Shown: in pieces, positions 8,539 to 16,908 of the stretch
Position numbering within the stretch: the stretch's first letter is position 1
How the letters are laid out: every line of letters starts with the position of its first letter
NCBI GenBank assembly: GCA_020637595.1
Contig: JACKKE010000002.1
Location: 248,001 to 312,000, forward strand
Reading direction: 5' to 3'
DNA from: Rhodobacter sp.
GTDB taxonomy: Bacteria > Pseudomonadota > Alphaproteobacteria > Rhodobacterales > Rhodobacteraceae
DNA length: 64,000 nt
Made by a program: the position numbers and the translations under genes
The notes under the pieces: generated by a model
Databases searched by the model: none
What the model was told of the DNA's origin: nothing
The model's input: only the letters and a program-made list of their open reading frames with translations

Positions 8539-8952
8539 ATGACCAAGTTCGCCTTTCCGTCGCACCCGCTCCTTGTGGGGTTCGAGCCGCTCGAACGGCT
8601 TGTCGAACGCACCGCGCGTGCCGGTGCCGACGGCTACCCGCCCTTCAACATCGAACTCGTCGAGCCCAACCGCTTCGTCGTCACCCTCGCCGTCGCGGGC
8701 TTCGCGCTGGACGACATCGCGATCACCCTCGAGGACCGCCAGCTGGTGATCCGCGGCCAGCAGAGCGACCCGGCCGAGGATCGCGTGTTCCTGCACCGCG
8801 GCATCGCCACCCGCCAGTTCCGCCGCGTCTTTGCCCTGGCCGATGGCGTCGAGGTCAGCGGCGCCCGGCTCGACAACGGCCTGCTCGAAGTGACCCTGGA
8901 ACGACGCGAACCCGAAACCGTCGTCCGCACCATTCCCATTGCCCGCACCTGA
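8539..8952 (+). CDS. Small heat-shock protein, Hsp20/alpha-crystallin family (IbpA type)
   Basis: ATP-independent holdase chaperone that binds unfolding proteins in the cytoplasm. The 137-residue protein contains the alpha-crystallin domain from about residue 35, with YPPFNIELVEPNRFVVTLAVAGF as its first strands and the conserved GVEVSGARLDNGLLEVTL near the end, followed by a short tail with the I-x-I-like TIPI motif. I chose ATG 8539 because it gives the usual IbpA-type N-terminus. The DUF1150 gene follows 12 bp downstream, a pairing common in alphaproteobacteria. Confidence 0.92.
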   Translation: MTKFAFPSHPLLVGFEPLERLVERTARAGADGYPPFNIELVEPNRFVVTLAVAGFALDDIAITLEDRQLVIRGQQSDPAEDRVFLHRGIATRQFRRVFALADGVEVSGARLDNGLLEVTLERREPETVVRTIPIART

Positions 8953-8964
8953 AAGGAGGCTGCG

Positions 8965-9186
8965 ATGAAAACCCCCTATCCCGCTCTTCCCGACGGTAAG
9001 ATCGCCTATATCCGCCAGGTCGATCCGGCCAGCCTGCCCGACGAGATCCGCGCGCAGCTGCCGGGTGACGCCGCGGTCTGGGGTGTGCATGCCGAGGATG
9101 GCGAAATGCTGGCGCTGGCCCGCGACCGCAAGGTGGCCTTCCTGCTGGCCCGCCAGAACGACCTCGCCCCGGTCAGCGCCCACTGA
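8965..9186 (+). CDS. DUF1150 family small protein
   Basis: A 73-residue protein with the family core KIAYIRQVDPASLP, then WGVHAEDGEMLALARDRKVAFLLARQND. DUF1150 proteins commonly sit just after an Hsp20 gene in alphaproteobacteria, as here, with a strong AAGGAGG before the ATG. The shared transcript suggests a stress-linked role, but none is established. Confidence 0.88.
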   Translation: MKTPYPALPDGKIAYIRQVDPASLPDEIRAQLPGDAAVWGVHAEDGEMLALARDRKVAFLLARQNDLAPVSAH

Positions 9187-9210
9187 CCGGAGGCAACCGG
9201 CCCCGCCCCC

Positions 9211-9233
9211 ATCTTTGCGTCTCAAATATCCCG
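9211..9233 (-). repeat. Dispersed element, family R, copy 2
   Basis: On the minus strand this reads CGGGATATTT then GAGACGCAAAGAT. It lies about 125 bp beyond the stop of the minus-strand response regulator gene, in sense orientation. The space between holds hairpins, including GGCTCGC/GCGAGCC at 9309-9325 and a GGGGGGC-type stem near 9247. Confidence 0.8.
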
Positions 9234-9359
9234 GGGGGAGCGCAGCGGGGGGCAGAGCCCCCCCCTCGACATCCGCCATCCCGCGCGGCCGCTTTGGGCA
9301 AAGCCCCCGGCTCGCGAAGCGAGCCACCGCCAGGCTTCGGCTCACCCTTCGGGCTCCGC

Positions 9360-10025
9360 TCACCCTTCGGGAACGAAACTCGCAAACCGCGCTTCCTGCG
9401 CCAGCAGCACCGCCTGGGTCCGGCTCTGAACGCCCAGCTTGCGCATGATCGCGGTGACATGCGCCTTGACCGTCGTCTCGGCAATCGACAGTTCCCAGGC
9501 GATCTGTTTGTTCAGCCGTCCCTGGCACAGCAACTCCAGGATCTTCGCCTGCTGGCGCGTCAGCTGCGACAGCCGCGCCACCGCGTCCGAGGTCGCATCC
9601 GCGATCGCCGCGACACCATCGGGCACCCACCGCTCGCCCCGTCCCAGCGCCTCCAGCGCCGCGCGAAAGGCTTCGCGGCCGGAGTGCTTCGGAACGAATC
9701 CCCCGGCGCCGGCCGCCAGCGCCGCGCCGATCAGCCGGGGTTCGGTCATCGACGAGACTACCAGCACCGGCAGCCCGGGTTCGGCCGCTCGCAGCCGCAG
9801 CAGCCCGTCGAGCCCGTCGACATCCGGCAGGTCGAGGTCCAGCAGCACCACGTCGGGCCGCGGCCCGCGGGCGATGCGCTCCAGCGCCATGCCCAGCGAA
9901 CTGGCGCAATCGACCTCGGCCACGCCGGCGATCGAGCGCAGCGTCAACGCCAGCGCGTCGCAAAACAGCGGGTGGTCGTCGACGATCAGGGCGCGGGAAA
10001 AGGCGCGCGATGCAGCGTCGGTCAT
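9360..10025 (-). CDS. LuxR/NarL-family response regulator
   Basis: Two-component transcription factor of 221 residues. The receiver domain (about 1-125) has the acidic pair in LIVDDHP, the phospho-acceptor Asp63 in VVLLDLDLPDVDG, and VVSSMTEPRL and FVPKHS for the switch threonine/serine and lysine. The C-terminal LuxR helix-turn-helix is LSQLTRQQAKILELLCQGRLNKQIAWEL through TVKAHVTAIMRKLGV. ATG 10025 is chosen because AGGAGG precedes it by six bases; the frame extends upstream without similarity. No sensor kinase is adjacent, so its partner and targets are unknown. Confidence 0.92.
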   Translation of the reverse strand: MTDAASRAFSRALIVDDHPLFCDALALTLRSIAGVAEVDCASSLGMALERIARGPRPDVVLLDLDLPDVDGLDGLLRLRAAEPGLPVLVVSSMTEPRLIGAALAAGAGGFVPKHSGREAFRAALEALGRGERWVPDGVAAIADATSDAVARLSQLTRQQAKILELLCQGRLNKQIAWELSIAETTVKAHVTAIMRKLGVQSRTQAVLLAQEARFASFVPEG

Positions 10026-10180
10026 GGCGGACCTCCTGGGTTTTCCGCTCAGGATACCAGCCCCAGCGCGGCATCGGAACAGGGCCGGGTATGCGACCAA
10101 GGTCTGACAGACCAAAGCCTGCTTTCGCAGCCGCGCCGCTTTGCCTATCCTGTCACCGCGAACGCAGGAGGAGCGCGCCC

Positions 10181-10702
10181 ATGCAGATGAACGACAGCCG
10201 GACGATTGCCGCAGCCCCCGCCGTGGTCTGGGCGGCGCTGCTGGATCCCGAGGTTCTGAAGGACTGCGTCTCGGGCTGCCAGGAGCTGACCGGCTCGGCC
10301 GCCGAGGGGTTCGAGGCGACGGTGGTGCAGAAGGTCGGCCCGGTCAAGGCCACCTTCAAGGGCGGCGTCACCGTCTCGGACATGGTCGAGGGGCAGCGCC
10401 TGACCCTGAACGGCGAAGGCAAGGGCGCCGCCGCGGGCTTTGCCAAAGGCGCAGCGCATGTGACCATCGAACCCGAGGGCGAGGGCACCAAGCTGAGCTA
10501 TGAGGTCGAGGCCAAGGTCGGCGGCAAGCTGGCACAGCTGGGCAGCCGGATCATCGACGGCTTCGCCCGCAAGATGGCCGATGATTTCTTTACCCGCTTC
10601 CAGGAGGCCGTCGAAGGCCCGGCCGAGGCCGACACCGAGGCGCCCGAGGGCGAGGATGCGCCCAAGAAGGGCTGGTTCAAGCGGATGCTGGGCAGCGACT
10701 AG
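10181..10702 (+). CDS. CoxG-like SRPBCC-fold protein
   Basis: A 173-residue protein of the carbon monoxide dehydrogenase subunit G family. It begins with MQMNDSRTIAAAPAVVWAALLDPEVLKDCVSG-type residues and continues with VKATFKGGVTVSDM, both typical. The helix-grip fold binds hydrophobic ligands; in CO oxidisers CoxG helps anchor the dehydrogenase at the membrane. No coxMSL genes are nearby, and stand-alone CoxG paralogs are common, so a role in CO oxidation should not be assumed. GGAGGAG precedes ATG 10181. The acidic C-terminus ends in the basic KKGWFKRMLGSD. Confidence 0.85.
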   Translation: MQMNDSRTIAAAPAVVWAALLDPEVLKDCVSGCQELTGSAAEGFEATVVQKVGPVKATFKGGVTVSDMVEGQRLTLNGEGKGAAAGFAKGAAHVTIEPEGEGTKLSYEVEAKVGGKLAQLGSRIIDGFARKMADDFFTRFQEAVEGPAEADTEAPEGEDAPKKGWFKRMLGSD

Positions 10703-11388
10703 AGCCCGATTGCCAGCGGGTCGACGCCGATCACCAGCGGGTGCAGCACGATCAGCAGCGCCCAGACGGCGATCCCCGCCAGCCCCGGCAGCAGTGCAGG
10801 CGGGCCTGCGGGTCGCCAGCGCCCCTGCACCAGCGCCGCCAGAGGCACCAGCGAGGTCGCGCGCGTCTGCGTTTGCCAGTCTGCCATCACCCGCCGCTGC
10901 CGGTGGTCGATCAATGGCATGCCCGCCAGCGCAAAGATCCCCATCGTGCCGAACAGCACCACATGCGCCAGATCGCCATTGGCCAGCGTATGCGCCAGCG
11001 CCCAAAGGGCGAGGGCCAGCAGCACCGGGTGCCGGCTGACCCCGGCGATCCCGGGATGCGCGGGATCAAACGGCGCGGCCCGGCTGCCGAAGGACAGCGG
11101 ATTAACCCCGGCCAGCGCATAGGCCGCCAGCAGGCAGGCCAGCAGCATCAACGCCAGCGCCGCATGGACCTGCCAGACGGCCGGATCCCACAGCGGCACC
11201 CAGGGCGCGCGCCCGGCGGCGATGATCACCCAGCCCAGCACCCCGATCGACAATGCCGAATAGGCCCAGATGAATCTCCGGCGTCCCAGCAGCCCCACCA
11301 GCCGCGCCTTCAGTGCCGGCCGGGCGGGCAGCGCGTGCGAGGCCAGGAAAACGCCCATCGACAGGGCGAACTCGGTCCAACCGGTCAT
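10699..11388 (-). CDS. NnrU family integral membrane protein
   Basis: A 229-residue protein with about six hydrophobic segments, starting MTGWTEFALSMGVFLASHAL. The conserved region SRHPVLLALALWALAHTLANGDLAHVVLFG marks the NnrU/isoprenylcysteine methyltransferase-like fold. NnrU was first seen in nitric-oxide reductase regions, but many copies stand alone and related proteins act in carotenoid isomerisation (15-cis-zeta-carotene isomerase). No nor or crt genes are seen here. AAGGAG precedes ATG 11388. Its stop overlaps the coxG stop by 4 bases, tail to tail. Confidence 0.85.
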   Translation of the reverse strand: MTGWTEFALSMGVFLASHALPARPALKARLVGLLGRRRFIWAYSALSIGVLGWVIIAAGRAPWVPLWDPAVWQVHAALALMLLACLLAAYALAGVNPLSFGSRAAPFDPAHPGIAGVSRHPVLLALALWALAHTLANGDLAHVVLFGTMGIFALAGMPLIDHRQRRVMADWQTQTRATSLVPLAALVQGRWRPAGPPALLPGLAGIAVWALLIVLHPLVIGVDPLAIGL

Positions 11389-11526
11389 CGCGGTCTCCTT
11401 TCGCCGGCAGCCTGCCGCGCTCCGGTTCCGGGCGCAAGCCCGCAGCCTGGACCGCACCCAGGCCTGCACCCTCTGGGCACGGCCACGGATTTGCGCAACA
11501 CTGACCACGACACAAGGAGACCCCGC

Positions 11527-12129
11527 ATGAGCCCCACCGCCCCCGGCCCGGACGGCCACCCGCGCTGCGCCTGGTGCCTGGCGACGCCGGGCTATGTCGC
11601 CTATCACGACAGCGAATGGGGGTTTCCGGTCGATGACGATATCCGCCTCTTTGAGAAACTCAGCCTCGAGGCGTTCCAGTCGGGCCTGAGCTGGCGCACC
11701 ATTCTGGAAAAGCGCGAGGGCTTCCGCGCGGCCTTCGACGGATTCGATTTCAGGGCGATCGCCGGGTATGACGACAGCGACGTGGCGCGGCTGCTGGCAG
11801 ATTCCGGCATCGTGCGTCACCGCGGAAAGATCGAGGCGACGATCAACAATGCCCGCCGTGCAGTCGATCTGGTGGCCGAGGAAGGATCGCTCGCGCGCTA
11901 TGTCTGGCGGTTCGCTCCTGAGGATACCACGCCCCACCGCGGCCTCAGCCAGTCGCCGCTGTCGCAGGCCCTGTCGAAGGATCTGAAGAAACGCGGCTGG
12001 AAATTCGTCGGGCCGACCACGGTGCATTCCTTTCTGCAGGCGATGGGGATGATCGACGACCACGCCGAGGGCTGCGTGACCCGCGCCGCCGCCGCCCACG
12101 CCCGCGCGGAGTTCCGGGCGCCGGGCTAG
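11527..12129 (+). CDS. tag: DNA-3-methyladenine glycosylase I
   Basis: Base-excision repair enzyme that removes 3-methyladenine from DNA. The 200-residue protein carries the Tag signatures RCAWC near the N-terminus and YHDSEWGFPVDDD, LFEKLSLEAFQSGLSW, FVGPTTVHSFLQAMGMIDDHAEGC. The N-terminal cysteine pair and the C-terminal histidine/cysteine belong to the structural zinc site. The helix-hairpin-helix glycosylase fold is complete. It is followed after about 50 bp by a membrane protease gene. No SOS box is evident upstream. Confidence 0.95.
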   Translation: MSPTAPGPDGHPRCAWCLATPGYVAYHDSEWGFPVDDDIRLFEKLSLEAFQSGLSWRTILEKREGFRAAFDGFDFRAIAGYDDSDVARLLADSGIVRHRGKIEATINNARRAVDLVAEEGSLARYVWRFAPEDTTPHRGLSQSPLSQALSKDLKKRGWKFVGPTTVHSFLQAMGMIDDHAEGCVTRAAAAHARAEFRAPG

Positions 12130-12179
12130 GACCGCGTCCCCCGTCGCCCGTTTCCCAGTCCCTTCCGGTCCGAGTCCCC

Positions 12180-13067
12180 ATGACCCCGCGCTATTCTGCC
12201 TATCTCGCCGCCATTCGCCCGACCAGCCAGCTCTGGCGGCTGGTTCTGGGCCTTGGGCTGATCGTCGGGGTCTATGTCCTGTGGATGGTGATCCTGGGCG
12301 GGGCGATGTGGCTGACCTCGGGCCTCGACGGGCTCGAGGCGGGGCTGATTGCCGCCAATGACGCGGCGGACCCGTGGTCGCTGCTGTTTCTGCTGACAAC
12401 CTTTCTGGGCGGCTGGTTCGGCGTCGCCCTGGCGCTTCGGCTGCTGCACCGGCGCCGGCTGGGCAGCCTGTTCGGGCGCGCGCCGGTGGTGCTGCGGGAT
12501 TTCACGCTGGGGGTGGTGCTGATGGCGGTGATCGGCGGTGGGCTGACGCTGGCCGCCCTGCCGGCGCTGCCGCCGCTGGAAATCGCCACCCCACCGGGCA
12601 TCTGGGCCGCGTTCTTGCCGCTGGCGCTGCTGGGTATCCTGATCCAGACCGGCGCCGAAGAAGCGGTGTTCCGCGGCTATATCCAGGGCCAGCTGGCCGC
12701 GCGCTTTGGCTGGGCGCCGATCTGGATGGGCGTGCCGACGGTGCTGTTCGGGCTGGCGCATTTCGCGCCCGAGGCGATGGGCGGCAACACCTGGATCATC
12801 GTCGCCTCGACCGGGCTTTTCGGCCTCTACGCCTCGGACCTGACCGCGCGGACCGGGGCGCTGGGCCTCGCCTGGGGGCTGCATTTCGCCAATAACGTGC
12901 TGGCGATCCTGATTCTCAGCGTGACCGAGTCCCTCGACGGGCTGGCCCTGCTGCGCCTGCCGGCCGGGGCGGCCAGCGACTCGGTGCTGCGGCCGATGCT
13001 GCTTTCGGACATGGTCTTGATGACGGTGGTCTGGTTGTCCTGCCGTCTTTGGCTCAGACGGCGCTGA
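12180..13067 (+). CDS. CPBP family intramembrane glutamic endopeptidase
   Basis: A 295-residue polytopic membrane protein with about eight hydrophobic stretches and the CAAX-protease/bacteriocin-processing (CPBP) motifs: the tandem glutamates in TGAEEAVFRGYIQGQL, FGLAHF, and GLHFANN. These three motifs form the catalytic site inside the membrane. Substrates are unknown in this family. It is in the same direction as tag and accD but separated from accD by about 55 bp. Function beyond protease is not assigned. Confidence 0.88.
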   Translation: MTPRYSAYLAAIRPTSQLWRLVLGLGLIVGVYVLWMVILGGAMWLTSGLDGLEAGLIAANDAADPWSLLFLLTTFLGGWFGVALALRLLHRRRLGSLFGRAPVVLRDFTLGVVLMAVIGGGLTLAALPALPPLEIATPPGIWAAFLPLALLGILIQTGAEEAVFRGYIQGQLAARFGWAPIWMGVPTVLFGLAHFAPEAMGGNTWIIVASTGLFGLYASDLTARTGALGLAWGLHFANNVLAILILSVTESLDGLALLRLPAGAASDSVLRPMLLSDMVLMTVVWLSCRLWLRRR

Positions 13068-13122
13068 TTGTTGCAATCGGTCCGCGCCCGGCTTATCTGG
13101 AAGCCGCAAAAGGGGGCGCCCG

Positions 13123-14058
13123 ATGAACTGGATCACCAACTACGTCCGTCCGACGATCAACTCGCTGTTCTCGCGCCGCGAGGTGCCCGAGAACCTGTGG
13201 TCGAAGTGCCCCGAATGCGGGACGATGCTGTTCCACCGCGAACTGACCGACAACCTGCAGGTCTGCACCAACTGCCAGCACCACCTGGCGATCACGCCGC
13301 GCGACCGCTTCGCCGCGCTGTTTGACGCCGGCGTCTTTGCCGAGGTCGCGGTGCCTGAACCGGTCGCCGACCCGCTGCAGTTCCGCGACCAGAAGAAATA
13401 CCCCGAGCGCATGAAAGCCGCGCAGAAATCCACCGGCGAGCGCGAGGCGATGCTGGTCGCCGAGGGCGAGATCGGCCGCACGCCGATCGTCGCGGCGGCG
13501 CAGGATTTCAGCTTCATGGGCGGCTCGATGGGGATGTATGTCGGCAACGCGATCATCGCCGCCGCCGAGCGCGCGGTCGAACGCCGGGTGCCGCTGGTGC
13601 TGTTCTCGGCCGCCGGCGGTGCGCGGATGCAGGAGGGGATCCTGTCGCTGATGCAGATGCCGCGCACCACGGTCGCGGTGCAGATGCTCAAGGAAGCCGG
13701 TCTGCCCTATATCTGCGTGCTGACCCACCCGACCACCGGCGGGGTGACCGCCAGCTATGCGATGCTGGGTGATGTGCAGATTGCCGAACCGAACGCGCTG
13801 ATCTGCTTTGCCGGACCGCGGGTGATCGAACAGACAATCCGCGAGAAACTGCCCGAGGGCTTCCAGCGCGCCGAATACCTGCTGGACCACGGCATGCTGG
13901 ACCGGGTGACCCACCGCAAGGACATGCGCGACGAGCTGATCACCATCATCCGGATGCTGACCGGCCAGCCGCCTGCGGTCAAAGGCGATCTGCCGCCGCC
14001 CCCCGCCAAACCGGCAGAGCAGGCCAAGCCCGCGCCGCAGCCCGGCGGCGAAGCCTGA
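13123..14058 (+). CDS. accD: Acetyl-CoA carboxylase carboxyltransferase subunit beta
   Basis: Forms the carboxyltransferase of acetyl-CoA carboxylase with AccA, giving malonyl-CoA for fatty acid synthesis. The 311-residue protein begins with the four-cysteine zinc ribbon (CPECG near residue 27 and CTNC near 47) and continues with the crotonase-like carboxyltransferase domain, including MGGSMGMYVGN and SAAGGARMQEG. The C-terminal 25 residues are a Pro/Ala-rich tail. folC follows, the usual order in Rhodobacterales. Confidence 0.96.
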   Translation: MNWITNYVRPTINSLFSRREVPENLWSKCPECGTMLFHRELTDNLQVCTNCQHHLAITPRDRFAALFDAGVFAEVAVPEPVADPLQFRDQKKYPERMKAAQKSTGEREAMLVAEGEIGRTPIVAAAQDFSFMGGSMGMYVGNAIIAAAERAVERRVPLVLFSAAGGARMQEGILSLMQMPRTTVAVQMLKEAGLPYICVLTHPTTGGVTASYAMLGDVQIAEPNALICFAGPRVIEQTIREKLPEGFQRAEYLLDHGMLDRVTHRKDMRDELITIIRMLTGQPPAVKGDLPPPPAKPAEQAKPAPQPGGEA

Positions 14059-14099
14059 CGACGCGCTGTTTCCACGCATCTTGCTGACAGGTCGCCCGC

Positions 14100-15374
14100 A
14101 TGAATACCCGGACTTCGGATGCCATCCTCGCCCGGATGATGGCGCTGCACCCAAAGATCATCGACCTGACGCTGGACCGCATGTGGCGGCTGCTGGCGGC
14201 GCTGGGCAATCCGCAGGATGACCTGCCGCCGGTGATCCACGTCGCCGGCACCAATGGCAAGGGATCGACCCAGGCGATGATCCGCGCCGGGCTGGAGGCG
14301 GCCGGCAAGACGGTGCACGCCTATACCTCGCCGCATCTGGCGCGGTTCCATGAACGCATCCGTGTCGCAGGCAGCCTGATTTCCGAGGAGGCGCTGAGCG
14401 CGCTTCTGGACGAATGCTATGAGGCGAACGGCGGCGAGGCGATCACCTTCTTCGAGATCACCACCTGCGCCGCGATCCTCGCCTTTGCCCGCACCCCGGC
14501 CGATTTCGTGTTGCTCGAAGTCGGGCTGGGCGGGCGCCTCGATGCGACGAATGTGATCGCAGAGCCGGCGCTGACGATCATCACCCCGGTGTCGATCGAC
14601 CATCAGCAATACCTGGGCGAGACCCTGGCCGAGATCGCCGGCGAGAAGGCCGGGATCCTCAAGCGCGGCGTGCCCTGCGTGGTCGGCCCGCAGGAGGTGG
14701 CGGGGCTGGAGGTGATCGAGGCCCGCGCCGCACGGCTGGGTGCGCCGCTGTTTGCCTCGGGGCAGCAGTGGACCGCCTGGGAGGAACGCGGGCGGCTGGT
14801 GTTCCAGGACGAGTCGGGCCTGCTGGACCTGCCACTGCCGAACCTGCCTGGGCCGCACCAGATCGAGAACGCCGGCGCCGCACTGGCCGCGCTGCGGGTT
14901 CTGGGATTCGGGGAAGAGGCCTGCGAGGCGGCGGTGACCCGCGCCTTCTGGCCCGCCCGCATGCAGCGGCTGCGCCAGGGCCCGCTGGTCGAGGCCGCGG
15001 GCGCGATCGAGCTGTGGCTCGACGGCGGGCACAACCCGGCCGCCGGACTGGCGATCGCCGCGACGCTGGACCGGCTGCCGCACCGCCCGACCTGGCTGAT
15101 CTGCGGGATGCTGAACACCAAGGACGTGACCGGCTTCATGCGCCCGCTGGCGGGGCACGCGCAGGGTCTGCTGGCGGTGTCGATCCCCGGCGAGACCAAC
15201 ACCTTGCCCGCCGAGACCACCGCCGAGGCCGCGACCCGGGCGGGGCTGGCCGCCGAGACCGCCGGATCGGTTGCCGAGGCACTGGCGGCGGTCCGCGCGC
15301 GCGATCCGCAGGCGCGGGTGCTGATCTGCGGGTCGCTGTATCTCGCCGGCGGGATCCTGCGCGAGAACGGCTAG
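14100..15374 (+). CDS. folC: Bifunctional folylpolyglutamate/dihydrofolate synthase
   Basis: Adds glutamate to dihydropteroate and polyglutamates to folates using ATP. The 424-residue protein has the Mur ligase-like P-loop HVAGTNGKGST, the SPHLARFHERI region, and ETGLGGR-type residues (LLEVGLGGRLDATN), followed by the C-terminal Mur-ligase domain with LDGGHNPAA. It starts 41 bp after accD and ends just before a run of three perfect hairpins and a family R repeat. Confidence 0.95.
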   Translation: MNTRTSDAILARMMALHPKIIDLTLDRMWRLLAALGNPQDDLPPVIHVAGTNGKGSTQAMIRAGLEAAGKTVHAYTSPHLARFHERIRVAGSLISEEALSALLDECYEANGGEAITFFEITTCAAILAFARTPADFVLLEVGLGGRLDATNVIAEPALTIITPVSIDHQQYLGETLAEIAGEKAGILKRGVPCVVGPQEVAGLEVIEARAARLGAPLFASGQQWTAWEERGRLVFQDESGLLDLPLPNLPGPHQIENAGAALAALRVLGFGEEACEAAVTRAFWPARMQRLRQGPLVEAAGAIELWLDGGHNPAAGLAIAATLDRLPHRPTWLICGMLNTKDVTGFMRPLAGHAQGLLAVSIPGETNTLPAETTAEAATRAGLAAETAGSVAEALAAVRARDPQARVLICGSLYLAGGILRENG

Positions 15375-15394
15375 GGGCTCCCGCGCCTCGGGCG

Positions 15395-15467
15395 CACGAT
15401 CGAAGATCGTGACCCTCGGCTTGGGCCGGGCTCGCGTGCCGCGAGCCTGAGGGGGCTCTGCCCCCTC
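15395..15467 (+). terminator. Three stacked perfect hairpins after folC
   Basis: Three separate stems follow the folC stop. CACGATC/GATCGTG (15395-15411) has a GAA loop, GGCTCGCG/CGCGAGCC (15429-15447) a TGC loop, and GAGGGGGC/GCCCCCTC (15449-15467) a TCT loop. A smaller GCCC-TTC-GGGC stem follows before the family R element. There is no long T tract, so this may act as a bidirectional terminator or RNA end protector for the convergent genes. Confidence 0.6.
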
Positions 15468-15485
15468 GCCCTTCGGGCTCACCCC

Positions 15486-15508
15486 CGGGATATTTGCGAC
15501 GCAAAGAT
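15486..15508 (+). repeat. Dispersed element, family R, copy 3
   Basis: CGGGATATTT then GCGACGCAAAGAT, the version in which the dyad arms pair best (TTTGCG/CGCAAA). It follows the folC hairpins in sense orientation and is 24 bp from the stop of the convergent oxidoreductase gene. Confidence 0.85.
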
Positions 15509-15531
15509 GGGGCGGTCGGTGGCGTGCCGGG

Positions 15532-16908
15532 TCAGCCGCGGCCGGTCAGCCGGTTGCCGAGCGCGGCCAGTTTCGAGGGCGGGCCGCCGGCGGCCTCGGC
15601 CCGGTCGGCGGCGGCGTAGAGGCGATACATGCTGCGCACGCCCAGCCAGCGCAGGGGTTCGGGCTCCCAGGCGCGGACCTTGCGGCCGACCCAGGGCAGG
15701 GCGGTCAGCGGCGTGGCGCGTTCCAGAGCCAGGTCGGCCAGCGTGCGCCCCGCCAGGTTCGAGGTCGACACCCCGGTGCCGACATAGCCCCCGGCCCAGC
15801 CGATCCCGGTCGTCCGGTCCAGGCCCACGGTGGCGCACCAGTCGCGCGGCACGCCCAGGACGCCGCACCAGGCGTGGTCGATGCGGGCCTGACGTGCGGC
15901 GGGGAAATGGCGGTGCAGGATCGCCGTCAACCGGCGCACGGTTTCCGCATCGGGTGTGCCGTTGTGGTCCAGCCGCGAGCCGAACTTGTAGGGCACGCCG
16001 CGCGCGCCGACGGTGATGCGCCCCTCGCGGGTGCGCTGGCAATAGCAATAGGTGTGGTCGAAATCGCCCAGGATCTCGTGCCCGTCCCAGCCGATCTGTG
16101 CCCAGACCTCGGGTGGCAGGGGCTCGGTCGCGATCTGGGCCGAGTTCATCGGCAGCCATTCGCGCCGCGCGCCGGGCAGGGTGGCGGTGAAGCCCTCGGT
16201 GCAGCGCAGGATGACCGGCGCCCGGACCGAGCCTGCGCGGGTTTCGACGCGCCCGGGCAGGATGCGGGTGACCTCGGTTCCTTCATGGATCGTCACGCCC
16301 AGCCGCTCGACGGCCTCCGCCAGACCGCGCACCAGCTTGGCGGGCTGGATGCGGGCGGTGCCGGTCACCACCATCGCGCCCTGCGCATCGGGGATCGCGA
16401 TGCGGGCGCGGGTTTCCTCGGCGCCGATGGTGAAGACGCGCGCGTCCTCGCCCCAATGGGCACGGTGCGCGGCCTCGGCCTGCAGGCGCTGCATCTGCGC
16501 GGGGTTCGTGGCGACCATCAACTCGTCGCAGCGGCGGATGTCGGCGTCGATGCCTTCGGCCTCGGCCGCGGCGATGACCTCGTCCACCGTGCCCATCATC
16601 GCATGGACCATCGCCCGCACGGCCTCGTCGCCCGCGCTGGCGGCATAGCGCGCGTGGTTCCAGGCGAACCCGCCCGAGAGCCAGCCGCCGTTGCGCCCCG
16701 AGGCGCCGAACCCGGCAAAGGACTTTTCCAGCACGACGACCGACAGCGCGGGGTCGATCTGCTTCAGGTAATAGGCCGTCCACAACCCGGTATAGCCCGC
16801 GCCGACGATCACCACATCGGCCTTGGCCGGGCCGCTCAGTGCCGGGCGGCGGGCCTGCGGCAAGCCGATATCGGCATACCAGAACGAGACATCACCGAGC
16901 CGCGTCAT
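15532..16908 (-). CDS. FAD-dependent amine oxidoreductase (DAO family, PuuB-like)
   Basis: A 458-residue flavoprotein with the FAD-binding dinucleotide motif ADVVIVGAGYTGLWTAYYL near residue 30, the ASGRNGGWLSGG loop typical of the gamma-glutamylputrescine/glycine oxidase branch, and a C-terminal GWAGGYVGTGVSTSNLAGRTLADL flavin-binding motif. Probable substrates are amines or N-substituted amino acids, oxidised to an aldehyde or imine with hydrogen peroxide. Its start overlaps the racemase gene by 4 bases. No glutamylpolyamine synthetase is nearby, so a polyamine role is only possible. Confidence 0.85.
   Translation of the reverse strand: MTRLGDVSFWYADIGLPQARRPALSGPAKADVVIVGAGYTGLWTAYYLKQIDPALSVVVLEKSFAGFGASGRNGGWLSGGFAWNHARYAASAGDEAVRAMVHAMMGTVDEVIAAAEAEGIDADIRRCDELMVATNPAQMQRLQAEAAHRAHWGEDARVFTIGAEETRARIAIPDAQGAMVVTGTARIQPAKLVRGLAEAVERLGVTIHEGTEVTRILPGRVETRAGSVRAPVILRCTEGFTATLPGARREWLPMNSAQIATEPLPPEVWAQIGWDGHEILGDFDHTYCYCQRTREGRITVGARGVPYKFGSRLDHNGTPDAETVRRLTAILHRHFPAARQARIDHAWCGVLGVPRDWCATVGLDRTTGIGWAGGYVGTGVSTSNLAGRTLADLALERATPLTALPWVGRKVRAWEPEPLRWLGVRSMYRLYAAADRAEAAGGPPSKLAALGNRLTGRG

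Noticed and set aside
10181..10702. CO dehydrogenase operon
   Set aside because: Only a stand-alone CoxG-like gene is present, without coxM, coxS or coxL.
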